DNA of 64,000 nucleotides from Streptomyces sp. TLI_053 (GTDB taxonomy: Bacteria > Actinomycetota > Actinomycetes > Streptomycetales > Streptomycetaceae): NCBI RefSeq assembly GCF_900105395.1, contig NZ_LT629775.1, positions 3,990,001 to 4,054,000 of the forward strand, read 5' to 3'. The notes beneath the pieces are model-generated. The model saw only the letters and a list, made by a program, of their open reading frames with translations. It was not told the origin of the DNA and ran no database searches. A program made the translations under genes and the position numbers. Of the stretch, positions 52,400 to 60,979 are shown one piece after another (the stretch's first letter is position 1; the number at the start of each line of letters is the position of its first letter).

Positions 52400-52556
52400 C
52401 CATCCTGCCCGAGGCTGAGGCCCGGCGGTGCACCCGGCGCGGGCCAGCCGTCCGGGAGCCGCCCGCCGGCGGGGAGTCCCCCAGCTCCGCCGACCGCCCC
52501 GGGCAGCAGGAAACACCGCCACCACCCGTATGACGGCCGACCGGATCGAGGACCCC

Positions 52557-54122
52557 GTGAGCGACCTTCCCTTCGGATTCGGCGTTCCGCCCGAGGAGCC
52601 CGAGGACGGCAAGGCCAAGCCCGACGACGACCGGAAGAAGAAGGACCAGGGCGACGAGCCCGCCGGTCCGCAGCCCTTCGGCTTCAGCGGGAACAACCCG
52701 CTGGGCGCCCTGTTCGGCATGGGCCTGCCCGGCATGCCCGGCGGCCCCGGCGCGGGTGGCCCCGGCGCTCCCGGCGCGGGCGACAACCCCTTCGCGGCGA
52801 TGTTCGGCGGCCTCAACCCCAACGACCTCGGCGCCGCCTTCCAGCAGCTCGGCCAGATGCTCTCGTTCGAGGGCGGCCCGGTGAACTGGGACCTCGCCAA
52901 GGACATCGCCCGGCAGACCGTGGTCGCCGAGCCCGCCGAGGGCAAGAGCAAGGACCGCTCCGTCGGCGACGCCGAACGTTCCGCCGTCGTCGAGGCCGTC
53001 CGCCTCGCCGACCTGTGGCTCGACGGTGTCACCACCTTCCCCTCCGGCGCCGCCGCCGCCGTGGCCTGGAGCCGCGCCGAGTGGATCGAGGCCACCCTCC
53101 CGGTCTGGAAGGACCTCGTCGACCCCGTCGCCGAACGCGTCGGCAACGCCATGGGCGGCGTCCTCCCCGAGGAGATGCAGGCCATGGCCGGCCCGCTGAT
53201 GGGCATGATGCGGTCCATGGGCGGCGCCATGTTCGGCACCCAGATCGGCCAGGCCCTCGGCGCCCTCGCCGGCGAGGTGGTCGGCTCCACCGACGTCGGA
53301 CTGCCGCTCGCCCCCGCCGGCAAGGCCGCGCTGCTGCCCCAGAACGTCGCCGAGTTCGGCGAGGGCCTCAGCGTGCCGGCCGACGAGGTCCGCCTCTACC
53401 TCGCCCTGCGCGAAGCCGCCCACCAGCGGCTGTTCGCGCATGTGCCGTGGCTGCGCGCCCACCTCCTCGGCGCCGTCGAGGCGTACGCCCGGGGCATCAA
53501 GGTCGACACCTCCCGGATGGAGGAGCTGGTCGGCCAGCTCGACCCGGGCAACCCCGAGGCCCTCCAGGAAGCCCTCGCCGGCGGTCTGCTCCAGCCCGAG
53601 GACACCCCCGCCCAGAAGGCCGCCCTGGCCCGCCTGGAGACCGCCCTCGCGCTCGTCGAGGGCTGGGTCGACGCCGTCGTGCACGCCGCCGCCGAGCCCC
53701 ACCTGCCGCAGGCCGGCGCCCTGCGCGAGACCGTCCGGCGCCGCCGCGCCGCCGGCGGGCCCGCCGAGCAGACCTTCGCCACCCTGGTCGGCCTCGAACT
53801 GCGCCCCCGCCGCCTGCGCGACGCCGCCCGCCTCTGGGCGCTGCTCGCCGACGCCCGCGGCACCGAGGGCCGGGACGACCTCTGGCAGCACCCCGACATG
53901 CTCCCCACCGCCGCCGACCTCGACGACCCGGACGCCTTCGTGCACCGCGGCAGCGCCGACGACCTGGAGGGCGGCATCGACTTCGACGCCCTCGACAAGC
54001 TGCTCGGCGAAGCCGCCGCGGGCGGGGCCACCGGCACCGCCCGGCCCGACCTGACGAAGAACGACGCCGACGGCGACGACGACGGCAACGGCAACCAGGG
54101 GAAGGGCGAGCCCACCGCGTGA
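52557..54122 (+). CDS. Zinc-dependent metalloprotease family protein (DUF2342)
   Basis: 521 residues from GTG 52557 (VSDLPFGFG), the usual start of streptomycete members; ATG 52530 is an alternative. A Lys/Asp-rich segment and a Gly/Pro/Met-rich segment (GMGLPGMPGGPGAG) precede the conserved domain (about 95-460), which includes EWIEATLPVWKDLVDPV, QIGQALGALAGEVVGSTDVGLPL and the motif REAAHQRLFAHVPWL. The family is annotated as metalloprotease or F420-associated, with little experimental proof. The tail is acidic. The stop overlaps the NUDIX start (GTGA). Confidence 0.85.
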   Translation: MSDLPFGFGVPPEEPEDGKAKPDDDRKKKDQGDEPAGPQPFGFSGNNPLGALFGMGLPGMPGGPGAGGPGAPGAGDNPFAAMFGGLNPNDLGAAFQQLGQMLSFEGGPVNWDLAKDIARQTVVAEPAEGKSKDRSVGDAERSAVVEAVRLADLWLDGVTTFPSGAAAAVAWSRAEWIEATLPVWKDLVDPVAERVGNAMGGVLPEEMQAMAGPLMGMMRSMGGAMFGTQIGQALGALAGEVVGSTDVGLPLAPAGKAALLPQNVAEFGEGLSVPADEVRLYLALREAAHQRLFAHVPWLRAHLLGAVEAYARGIKVDTSRMEELVGQLDPGNPEALQEALAGGLLQPEDTPAQKAALARLETALALVEGWVDAVVHAAAEPHLPQAGALRETVRRRRAAGGPAEQTFATLVGLELRPRRLRDAARLWALLADARGTEGRDDLWQHPDMLPTAADLDDPDAFVHRGSADDLEGGIDFDALDKLLGEAAAGGATGTARPDLTKNDADGDDDGNGNQGKGEPTA

Positions 54123-54733
54123 CGACCACCGACACGGACCGCGCCGACACCCTCCGACCGGACGCCCCGGGCGGGCTGCACGCCGACGCGGTCCGCGCGC
54201 TGACCGACTGGCGGCCCGCCGAGCCCGAGCAGGACCGGCTCCGCCTCGACTACCTGCGCCACCTCGCCGAGCAGCCCGGGGGCATGTACCGCTCCTGCCT
54301 GCCCGCCCACATCACCGCCAGCGCCGCCGTCGTCGACCCGGCCGCCGGGCGGGTGCTGCTCACGCTGCATCCCAAGGTCGGCCGCTGGCTGCAGATGGGC
54401 GGCCACTGCGAACCCGGCGATCCCGACCTCGCCGCGGCCGCCCTGCGCGAGGCCACCGAGGAGTCCGGCATCCCGGACCTCGCGCTGCTCACCCGCGACG
54501 GCGCGCCGGTCCCGGTCAAGCTCGACCGCCACCAGGTCCGCTGCACCGGCAAGGACCGGCCGGAGAACACCCACCTCGACGTCCAGTACATCGCGGTGGC
54601 GCCGCCCGGCGCCCAGGCGCTGATCAGCGAGGAGTCGCTCGACCTGCGCTGGTTCGACTACGACCGGCTGCCGGAGCTCACGGACCAGTCGGTGCGCGAC
54701 CTCGTCGCCCGCGCGCGCGACCTCACCGGCTGA
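54119..54733 (+). CDS. NUDIX hydrolase
   Basis: 204 residues from GTG 54119, overlapping the preceding stop. The Nudix helix is LREATEESGI (near 108), preceded by LQMGGHCEPGDPDL; the box is the variant seen in actinobacterial homologues, with a glycine-rich start slightly different from the canonical spacing. A helical N-terminal region of about 60 residues precedes it. It hydrolyses a nucleoside-diphosphate derivative of unknown identity. Confidence 0.87.
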   Translation: MTTTDTDRADTLRPDAPGGLHADAVRALTDWRPAEPEQDRLRLDYLRHLAEQPGGMYRSCLPAHITASAAVVDPAAGRVLLTLHPKVGRWLQMGGHCEPGDPDLAAAALREATEESGIPDLALLTRDGAPVPVKLDRHQVRCTGKDRPENTHLDVQYIAVAPPGAQALISEESLDLRWFDYDRLPELTDQSVRDLVARARDLTG

Positions 54734-54740
54734 GGCGTTC

Positions 54741-54808
54741 AGGAGCGCGAGCACGGCAGGAGGGGCGCGGGCCACTGTGGCCCGCGCCCCTCCTGCCGTC
54801 GCGCTCCT
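54741..54808. terminator. Very long bidirectional terminator
   Basis: 31-bp stem with a single 3-base bulge: arms 54741-54774 and 54778-54808, loop CTG. It lies between the convergent NUDIX and metallopeptidase genes. Confidence 0.9.
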
Positions 54809-54909
54809 CGGTCTCCCGGGCCGTCCCCGGGCCGTCCCCGGGCCGTCTCCCGTCCGCCTCCCGCCGGGCCCCGGGAGGCACCCGGCCTCAGGACACCCGG
54901 CCGAAGGAC

Positions 54910-55617
54910 TCAGCCGCAGGACTCCGCCGGACCGGGCTCCGCCGGATCCTCGTGCCGGGCCCCCGGGATGTGCGGCAACCTGGCCGCCGACACCACACCC
55001 TCCAGATAGCCCCGCGCCCGCTCCGTCCGCGGGTACGCCTCCAGCAGCGCCCAGAAGTCCGGGCCGTGGTCCGGCACCAGCAGGTGCGCCAGCTCGTGCA
55101 GCAGCACGTAGTCGACCACGTACTCCGGCATCCCCTGCAGGCGGTGCGAGAGCCGGATCGTCCGCTCACTGGGGGTGCACGAACCCCAGCGCGAGTTCTG
55201 GTTGGTCACCCAGCGGACCTGGGCGGGCTGGGCCCGACCGCCCAGATAGGCCACCGAGAGCTCCCGCGCCCGGGCCACCAGCGCATCGTCGCCGAGCACC
55301 CGGCGGCTCTCCTGGGCCGCCAGCTTCTCCAGCATCTGCGCGACCCAGCGCTGCTCCTCCGCGTGCGACATCCGGGCCGGGATCAGCACGATCGTGCGAT
55401 CGCCCTCGCGGTACGCGGACACCGTCCGGCTGCGGCGGGCACTGCGCCGCACCTCCACCCGGGAGCGGTCGAAGGGCTCCCGTGCGGGCGACGGCTGCTG
55501 CTCCGGACACTGCTGTTCCGGACGCCCACGCGTGCTCGGCGCCGCCACTTGCGACCCGGACGCTGCACGGGCACGCCGAGGCGACGCCGAGGGATGGGAG
55601 TCCCGTTCGGCTGCCAT
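54910..55617 (-). CDS. YgjP/WSS1-like metallopeptidase (M48-type annotation)
   Basis: 235 residues. The zinc motif is HELAH in YVLLHELAHLLVPDHGPDFW (near 178), preceded by NQNSRWGSCTPSERTIRLSHRL, the YgjP (DUF45) signature. The third ligand is the His of PDHGPDFW. The first 60 residues are Ser/Arg/Pro-rich and probably disordered. Members bind nucleic acid or nucleotides in some reports; the substrate here is unknown. Confidence 0.9.
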   Translation of the reverse strand: MAAERDSHPSASPRRARAASGSQVAAPSTRGRPEQQCPEQQPSPAREPFDRSRVEVRRSARRSRTVSAYREGDRTIVLIPARMSHAEEQRWVAQMLEKLAAQESRRVLGDDALVARARELSVAYLGGRAQPAQVRWVTNQNSRWGSCTPSERTIRLSHRLQGMPEYVVDYVLLHELAHLLVPDHGPDFWALLEAYPRTERARGYLEGVVSAARLPHIPGARHEDPAEPGPAESCG

Positions 55618-55742
55618 GGCACACGACGTTACCCGTTACCCCTGACAGAAGTCCGCTGCCGTGGCCGAAATCTTTCGTGGAGCGATCGGGAACGAAAGGC
55701 CGACGGAAGGTGTCCGGAATCGGACATCGGTCCGGACGGAAA

Positions 55743-55754
55743 GTTATCCACAGG
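55743..55754 (+). promoter_or_regulatory. DnaA box, rightward
   Basis: TTATCCACA at 55744-55752 is a classical DnaA box. With flanking bases (GTTATCCACAGG) it is inverted relative to the second box 36 bases away. Confidence 0.6.
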
Positions 55755-55788
55755 GCATGCGAACAGATCATCCGGTCATAGCCCCGCA

Positions 55789-55800
55789 CCTGTGGACAAC
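55789..55800 (-). promoter_or_regulatory. DnaA box, leftward
   Basis: TGTGGACAA at 55791-55799 is the complement of TTGTCCACA, the preferred Streptomyces DnaA box. It lies about 75 bases upstream of the ThiF-like gene. Confidence 0.62.
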
Positions 55801-55872
55801 CCGCCGCACCGCGGCTCCCCGATCGGGCATGCTGCCGTCGGCCGTCCGGAAACGATCGGGAGGAAGACCACC

Positions 55873-56961
55873 GTGCGCCTCGCCCTCAAGCCCGCCCTCT
55901 CCCGCAGCTGGCGGGACTCGGACACCCTGCAGTTCGGCACCGTCCCGCAGCACGCGGGCGTACTCGCCCGCGCCTCCGGCACGATGCTGCGCGAGTTCCT
56001 CGACCTCGTCGACGGCACTCGCGACCGGCCCGCCCTCCTGGCCGAGAGCGAGCGGATCGGTTTCGGGCGCGACCCGGCCGACTCCCTCCTCGACCTCCTG
56101 GAGGAGGCCGGAGTGCTCGACGACGCCGAGGCCGCGGCCGGCGCCCTCGCCCTCTTCCCGCAGCCCCACCGCGAGCTGCTCGGCCCGGACCTCGCCTCGC
56201 TGTCGCTGATCCACCCCGGACCCGGTGCCGCACCCGCCGTCCTGGCCCGGCGGCCCGAGCAGGCCGTCGAGGTCCGCGGCGCCGGCCGGATCGGGGCGGC
56301 CGTCGGCGCCGTGCTCGCCGCGGGCGGCGTCGGCACGGTCACCGTGGTCGACTCCGGCCGGGTCGCACCGGGCGACTGCTCCCCCGCCGGGCTCCCGCCG
56401 GCCGACGTCGGCCGGGTCCGTGCCACCGCCGCCCGCGAGGCCGTCGACCGGGCGGCGGCCCGGAGCCCGGCCCGGCGCAAGCGGCGCCCGAGGCCCGGGC
56501 CGCCCGACCTGGTGGTGCTCACGCCCCGCGACGGCAGCGCGGCCTTCGCCGGCGGCACACCACTGGCCCGGGAGCTGCTGCGGGCCGGCGTCCCGCACCT
56601 CTACGTCGGTGTGGTCGAGGAGTACGGGGTGGTCGGCCCCCTGGTCGCGCCGGGAGTGTCGGCCTGCGGTCACTGCCTGGTCCTGACCCGGGAGGACCAG
56701 GACGCCGCCTGGCCGAGGATCCTCGCCCAACTCGCCGACGGCGGCCCGGGGCGGGCCCCGACGCCGGCCTGCGACATCGCGCTCGCCACCTCGGTCGCCG
56801 GGCTGGCCGCGCTGCACGCCCAGGTGTTCCTGGACGGCGGGCGCCCGCCCAGCCTGGACGGCTGGTGCGAGATCTCGGCCGTCGACGGGACGTCCCGCCG
56901 CCTGCGGCTCAAGGGCCACCCGGAGTGCGGATGCCTCTGGCAACCGACCGCGCCGCACTAG
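55873..56961 (+). CDS. ThiF-like TOMM leader-peptide-binding protein, orphan
   Basis: 362 residues from GTG 55873 (VRLALKPALSRSW). An N-terminal winged-helix-like region (residues 10-90) resembles leader-peptide recognition domains, followed by a ThiF/E1-like Rossmann region (EVRGAGRIGAAVGAVLAAGGVGTVTVVDSGRV, near 130; given here in family terms) and two Cys pairs, SACGHC (near 268) and PECGC (near 352), that should bind zinc. E1-superfamily proteins of this kind carry precursor peptides to azole-forming YcaO enzymes; no YcaO, dehydrogenase or precursor gene is nearby, so the present role is unknown. Confidence 0.75.
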   Translation: MRLALKPALSRSWRDSDTLQFGTVPQHAGVLARASGTMLREFLDLVDGTRDRPALLAESERIGFGRDPADSLLDLLEEAGVLDDAEAAAGALALFPQPHRELLGPDLASLSLIHPGPGAAPAVLARRPEQAVEVRGAGRIGAAVGAVLAAGGVGTVTVVDSGRVAPGDCSPAGLPPADVGRVRATAAREAVDRAAARSPARRKRRPRPGPPDLVVLTPRDGSAAFAGGTPLARELLRAGVPHLYVGVVEEYGVVGPLVAPGVSACGHCLVLTREDQDAAWPRILAQLADGGPGRAPTPACDIALATSVAGLAALHAQVFLDGGRPPSLDGWCEISAVDGTSRRLRLKGHPECGCLWQPTAPH

Positions 56962-57139
56962 GACGGAGCGCCAACCGGGTGACAGGGGTGGAGTCTTGAT
57001 CATTCGTCAGTCGCACGGGGAAAGAGGGCACCGCGAGGCCCCGGAGCTACTACTGTGGCGTCGGCCGCCCGGCGGACGCCGAGAGTGGCCCGCGCAACGA
57101 TCGCAACGCTCGTGCACGACCTCACCGAGAGGTATCGAC

Positions 57140-58663
57140 ATGATCACTCGCAGATCGCTCATCGGCGCCGGGGCCCTGGCCGTCCCGCTGGCCGCCGTCC
57201 CGGCCCTGCCCGCCGTCGCCACCGCGGCCGAGGCCCGGCGGCGACGATGGTCCAGGCTGTCCGACCGTCTGCACGGCACGCTGGTCCTCCCCGGTGACCC
57301 GACCTACGGCGTCGCCAAGCAGATCGGCCAGGCCCGCTTCGACTCGGTCGAACCGGCCGCCGTCGCCTACTGCGCCGACGAGGCCGACGTCTCGCTCTGC
57401 CTCCGCTACGCCCAGGACCACGACCTGCCGATCGCCGTCCGCGCCGGCGGGCACAGCGGTGGCGGCTGGTCCACCGGCACCGGCCTGGTGGTCGACGTCT
57501 CCCGGCTGAACAGCGCCGCGGTGACGCCCGGGTCCGCGACCTTCGGCGGCGGCACCCAGCTCGTCGACGTGACCAACGCGGTCGCCCCGCACGGCCTGGC
57601 CGTCTCCGGCGGCTTCTGCCCCACCGTGTCCCTCGGCGGCTTCCTCCAGGGCGGCGGAATCGGCCTGCTGACCCGCCATGCCGGCATCTCCAGCGACAAG
57701 GTGACCTCGGCCCGGGTGGTGCTGGCGAACGGCCGGACCGTCACCGCCTCGGCCGAGGAGCACGACGACCTGTACTGGGCGCTGCGCGGCGGTGGCGGCG
57801 GCAACTTCGGTGTCGTCACCTCCTACACGGTGACCCCGGTGCCGGTGACCACCCTGACCATGGCCAGCCTCAGCTGGTCCTTCGACCGCGCGGTGGATGT
57901 GCTGGACGCCTGGACGCACTGGCTCCCCGACGCCCCGCGGACCCTGGGCGGCGGGGCGGTGGTCGGCCTTCGGGACGCCGCGCCCGGCGCCACCCCGTTC
58001 GTCTCGGTACTGGTCGGCTCGATCGGCACCGAGGCCGAACTCAACACCCAGACAGGCCGACTGGTCGACCTGGTGGGCGCGGTGCCGGCCTCCCGGAGCG
58101 GCTACACCGCCCCCTACCTGTCCGTCATGATGGGCTTCTACGGCTGCGGCTCCTACACCCAGGACCAGTGCCACCGGACGGGTACCGGGCCGGCCGCCGT
58201 GCTGCCCCGGCCGACCGCGGCCGTGGACCGGGGCCGGCTGTTCGACGCCCCGCCGCCGCGCTCGGTCTGGGAGGCCGCGGTCGGCCTGCTGGACCGGGAC
58301 CGGCTGGCCGGGCAGCAGCGAATGGTGCAGCTGAACGCGCTCGGCGGCGCCGCCAACGATCCGGCGCGCACGGCCACCGCCTACGTCCACCGGAACGCGC
58401 TGTTCAACGCGAGCCTCGGCGCGGTGATCGCCTCCGGGCCGGTGGACGCGACGGCGATCGCGGCGGCCCGGAGCTGGGCGGACGCCGGTTTCGCAGTGCT
58501 CGACCCGCACTCCTCCGGCGAGACCTACCAGAACTTCGTCGATCCCGGGCTGCCGGACTGGCGGCACGCCTACTACGGGGAGAACTATCCCCGACTGGTC
58601 GCGGTGAAGCGCCGGTACGACCCGCACCGGCTGTTCTCCTTCGCCCAGGCCGTCGGCGCCTGA
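57140..58663 (+). CDS. Tat-exported BBE-type FAD-dependent oxidoreductase
   Basis: 507 residues. The Tat signal is RRSLIGAGALAVPLAAVPA with cleavage near residue 28. FAD-binding p-cresol methylhydroxylase-type blocks: RAGGHSGGGWS with the flavin-linked His (near 107) and GGFCPTVSLGGFLQGGG with the flavin-linked Cys (near 158), so bicovalent flavinylation is expected. The C-terminal berberine-bridge block is YYGENYPRLVAVKRRYDPHR. ATG 57140 has GAGAGG seven bases upstream. Substrates of secreted members are often oligosaccharides or secondary metabolites; unknown here. Confidence 0.9.
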   Translation: MITRRSLIGAGALAVPLAAVPALPAVATAAEARRRRWSRLSDRLHGTLVLPGDPTYGVAKQIGQARFDSVEPAAVAYCADEADVSLCLRYAQDHDLPIAVRAGGHSGGGWSTGTGLVVDVSRLNSAAVTPGSATFGGGTQLVDVTNAVAPHGLAVSGGFCPTVSLGGFLQGGGIGLLTRHAGISSDKVTSARVVLANGRTVTASAEEHDDLYWALRGGGGGNFGVVTSYTVTPVPVTTLTMASLSWSFDRAVDVLDAWTHWLPDAPRTLGGGAVVGLRDAAPGATPFVSVLVGSIGTEAELNTQTGRLVDLVGAVPASRSGYTAPYLSVMMGFYGCGSYTQDQCHRTGTGPAAVLPRPTAAVDRGRLFDAPPPRSVWEAAVGLLDRDRLAGQQRMVQLNALGGAANDPARTATAYVHRNALFNASLGAVIASGPVDATAIAAARSWADAGFAVLDPHSSGETYQNFVDPGLPDWRHAYYGENYPRLVAVKRRYDPHRLFSFAQAVGA

Positions 58664-58669
58664 TCCGGC

Positions 58670-58699
58670 CCGGCCGTGGGGCCCGCGCCCCACGGCCGG
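58670..58699 (+). terminator. Terminator after the BBE-type gene
   Basis: 13-bp perfect hairpin, arms 58670-58682 and 58687-58699, loop CCGC, seven bases past the stop. Confidence 0.85.
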
Positions 58700-58885
58700 A
58701 CCGGATCTCCGGACTCGGATCTTCGGGCCCGAGGTTCGGGCTCGAGGTCCGGGCCCGACCGCGACCGGCACCGCCCCGGCGGGGCGGCCGATTCCGGCCG
58801 GGGCCGCACCGTCGAGCGGGCACAATGGCGTATGACGGTCGGCCCCCGCCGCGGGGGCCTGGGGCATGTCGACTTGGAGGCCCGG

Positions 58886-60349
58886 GTGAGCGATCTTCCG
58901 CGCAAGGCAATGACCCGCACGGCAAGACTCGCCGCCCTGCCGCTGGGGATAGCCGGCCGGGCCACCCTGGGGCTGGGGAAGCGGATCGGCGGCCGGTCGG
59001 CCGAGGTGGTGACCGCCGAACTGCAACAGGCGACCGCCGACCAGCTGTTCAAGGTCCTGGGCGAGCTCAAGGGCGGGGCGATGAAGTTCGGACAGGTGCT
59101 GTCCGTCTTCGAGGCCGCGCTGCCCGAGGAGGTGGCCGGACCGTACCGGGCGGCGCTGACCAAGCTGCAGGACGCCGCGCCGCCGATGCCGGCCGCGAAG
59201 GTGCACGCGGCGCTGGCGGAGCGGCTGGGCGCGGACTGGCGGAGCCTGTTCCTGGAGTTCGAGGACCGCCCGTCGGCGGCCGCGTCGATCGGCCAGGTGC
59301 ACCGGGCGGTGTGGCACGACGGCCGCACCGTCGCGGTCAAGGTCCAGTACCCGGGAGCCGGCGACGCGCTGCTGGCGGACCTGTCGCAGCTGAGCCGGGT
59401 GGCATGGCTGCTGGGACCGCTGATTCCGGGCCTGGACATCAAGCCGCTGATCACCGAGCTGCGGGAGCGGGTCGCCGAGGAGCTCGACTACGAGCTGGAG
59501 GCCCAGGCCCAGCGCCGTCATGCCGAGGAGTTCGCGGACGATCCGGAGATCGCGGTGCCCGGGGTGGTCGCCCAGGCCGACCAGGTCCTGGTGTCGGAGT
59601 GGATGGACGGCACGCCCCTGGCCGAGGTGATCGCCTCGGGGACGCAGGAGGAGCGGGACCGGGCGGGAAAGCTGCTGGCGCGGTTCCTGTTCGCCGGTCC
59701 GTCGCGGACGGGGCTGCTGCACGCGGATCCGCATCCGGGCAACTTCCGGCTGCTGAAGGACGACGGCCCGGTGGAGGGCTGGCGGCTGGGGGTGCTGGAC
59801 TTCGGCACGGTCGACCGGCTGCCGGGCGGGCTGCCGGCGCCGATCGGGGCGTCCCTGCGGATGGCACTGGCCGGCGACGCGGCGGGGGTGCTGGCGATGC
59901 TGCGCGAGGAGGGCTTCGTGAAGCCCTCGATCGAGCTGGACCCGGACGCGGTACTGGACTACCTGGTGCCGATCATCGAGCCGGCGGCGGTGGAGTCGTT
60001 CCACTTCACGCGGGCGTGGATGCGGGCCCAGGCGGCGCGGATCGCGGATCCGCGCTCCCCCGCGTACAACCTGGGCAAGCAGTTGAACCTGCCGCCGTCG
60101 TACCTGTTGATCCATCGGGTGACGCTGAGCACCATCGGGGTGCTGTGCCAGTTGGGTGCGAAGGCGCCGTTCCGGGTCGAGATGCTGGAGTGGCTGCCGG
60201 AGTTCGCGGCGCCGGGCTCGGCGGCCGGCCGACCGACCGCGAAGGCGGCGGCCCCGAAGGGCACGGCCCCGAAGGCCCCGACCCGGAAGGCCGCGGCGGC
60301 GAAGCGGTCGACGGCCCCGCGGCGCCGGGGCCCTTCGGCCGAGGGCTGA
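58886..60349 (+). CDS. ABC1/AarF (UbiB-like) atypical kinase
   Basis: 487 residues from GTG 58886 (VSDLPRKAMTR) with GGAGG five bases upstream. Family blocks: KGGAMKFGQVLS (KxGQ, near 53), AASIGQVHRAV (near 132), VAVKVQYPG (ATP-binding Lys), LLHADPHPGNFRLL (near 272) and LDFGTVDRL (near 303). UbiB-type ATPases support isoprenoid-quinone metabolism; streptomycetes use menaquinone. The C-terminal 45 residues are a Lys/Ala/Pro-rich basic tail not typical of the family. Confidence 0.9.
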   Translation: MSDLPRKAMTRTARLAALPLGIAGRATLGLGKRIGGRSAEVVTAELQQATADQLFKVLGELKGGAMKFGQVLSVFEAALPEEVAGPYRAALTKLQDAAPPMPAAKVHAALAERLGADWRSLFLEFEDRPSAAASIGQVHRAVWHDGRTVAVKVQYPGAGDALLADLSQLSRVAWLLGPLIPGLDIKPLITELRERVAEELDYELEAQAQRRHAEEFADDPEIAVPGVVAQADQVLVSEWMDGTPLAEVIASGTQEERDRAGKLLARFLFAGPSRTGLLHADPHPGNFRLLKDDGPVEGWRLGVLDFGTVDRLPGGLPAPIGASLRMALAGDAAGVLAMLREEGFVKPSIELDPDAVLDYLVPIIEPAAVESFHFTRAWMRAQAARIADPRSPAYNLGKQLNLPPSYLLIHRVTLSTIGVLCQLGAKAPFRVEMLEWLPEFAAPGSAAGRPTAKAAAPKGTAPKAPTRKAAAAKRSTAPRRRGPSAEG

Positions 60350-60417
60350 CCGCGCCGTCGTCCGCCGCCCCACCACTCGCCCCACCGTTCGCCCCGCCGC
60401 GCGGCGCGGCGGCAACG

Positions 60418-60457
60418 GCCGCAGGCCGCCCCCCGATGTCGGGGGGCGGCCTGCGGC
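60418..60457. terminator. Bidirectional terminator between the ABC1 gene and the wblC operon
   Basis: 19-bp perfect hairpin, arms 60418-60436 and 60439-60457, between convergent genes. Confidence 0.9.
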
Positions 60458-60580
60458 GCGACGGGGGTCCGGCGGGGCCGGGCGGGTGCCGGCGTCCCGG
60501 TCACCCGGCGGCACTGCCCGGGCATGGCGACATCGCCTCGGGTCGTCCCCACCTTTCGGCGGTCCGACCTCGGGGCGATG

Positions 60581-60979
60581 TCACATCAGGGCGACGGCGA
60601 TGGCCTTGCGGGCACGCAGCGAGGCGCGCTCGGCCTTCTGCTTGAGCCGGTGGGCCCGGGCGACCCGGCCGACGAGCCGTTGGTGCTCGGCCTCCTGGAG
60701 GCGCTCTTGCATATGGGCCCGGGCCAGGGATTCGTGGAGAAGTTGCATTTCGAGGGTCCTGTTCTGGATCTGAAGTTCGGTGGTCTGCTCAGCGCGGACG
60801 GTCGGATCGATGGCGGCGGCGGTCATGTGGTGGTCCTGCTCGGGGTGCGTCGTCGGGAAGGGGTGGATGCGGGCGGCGTCGGCCTTGGCGGCCGCGAGGC
60901 GTACGGAGCGCCGGAGGGAGTTGTCCGGCAGGGGCTGCTCTCCCCGGCGGACGGCCTCGGCCCCGGACGCGGGGTTCAC
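60581..60979 (-). CDS. Coiled-coil protein coupled to wblC, unknown
   Basis: 132 residues from GTG 60979, which overlaps the wblC stop (GTGA); an internal ATG at codon 52 could give a shorter form of 81 residues. The C-terminal 80 residues are a long amphipathic helix or coiled coil (EQTTELQIQNRTLEMQLLHE and following, ending in a Lys/Arg-rich stretch). No enzyme motif. Coupling suggests induction together with WblC by ribosome-targeting antibiotics; function unknown. Confidence 0.65.
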   Translation of the reverse strand: MNPASGAEAVRRGEQPLPDNSLRRSVRLAAAKADAARIHPFPTTHPEQDHHMTAAAIDPTVRAEQTTELQIQNRTLEMQLLHESLARAHMQERLQEAEHQRLVGRVARAHRLKQKAERASLRARKAIAVALM

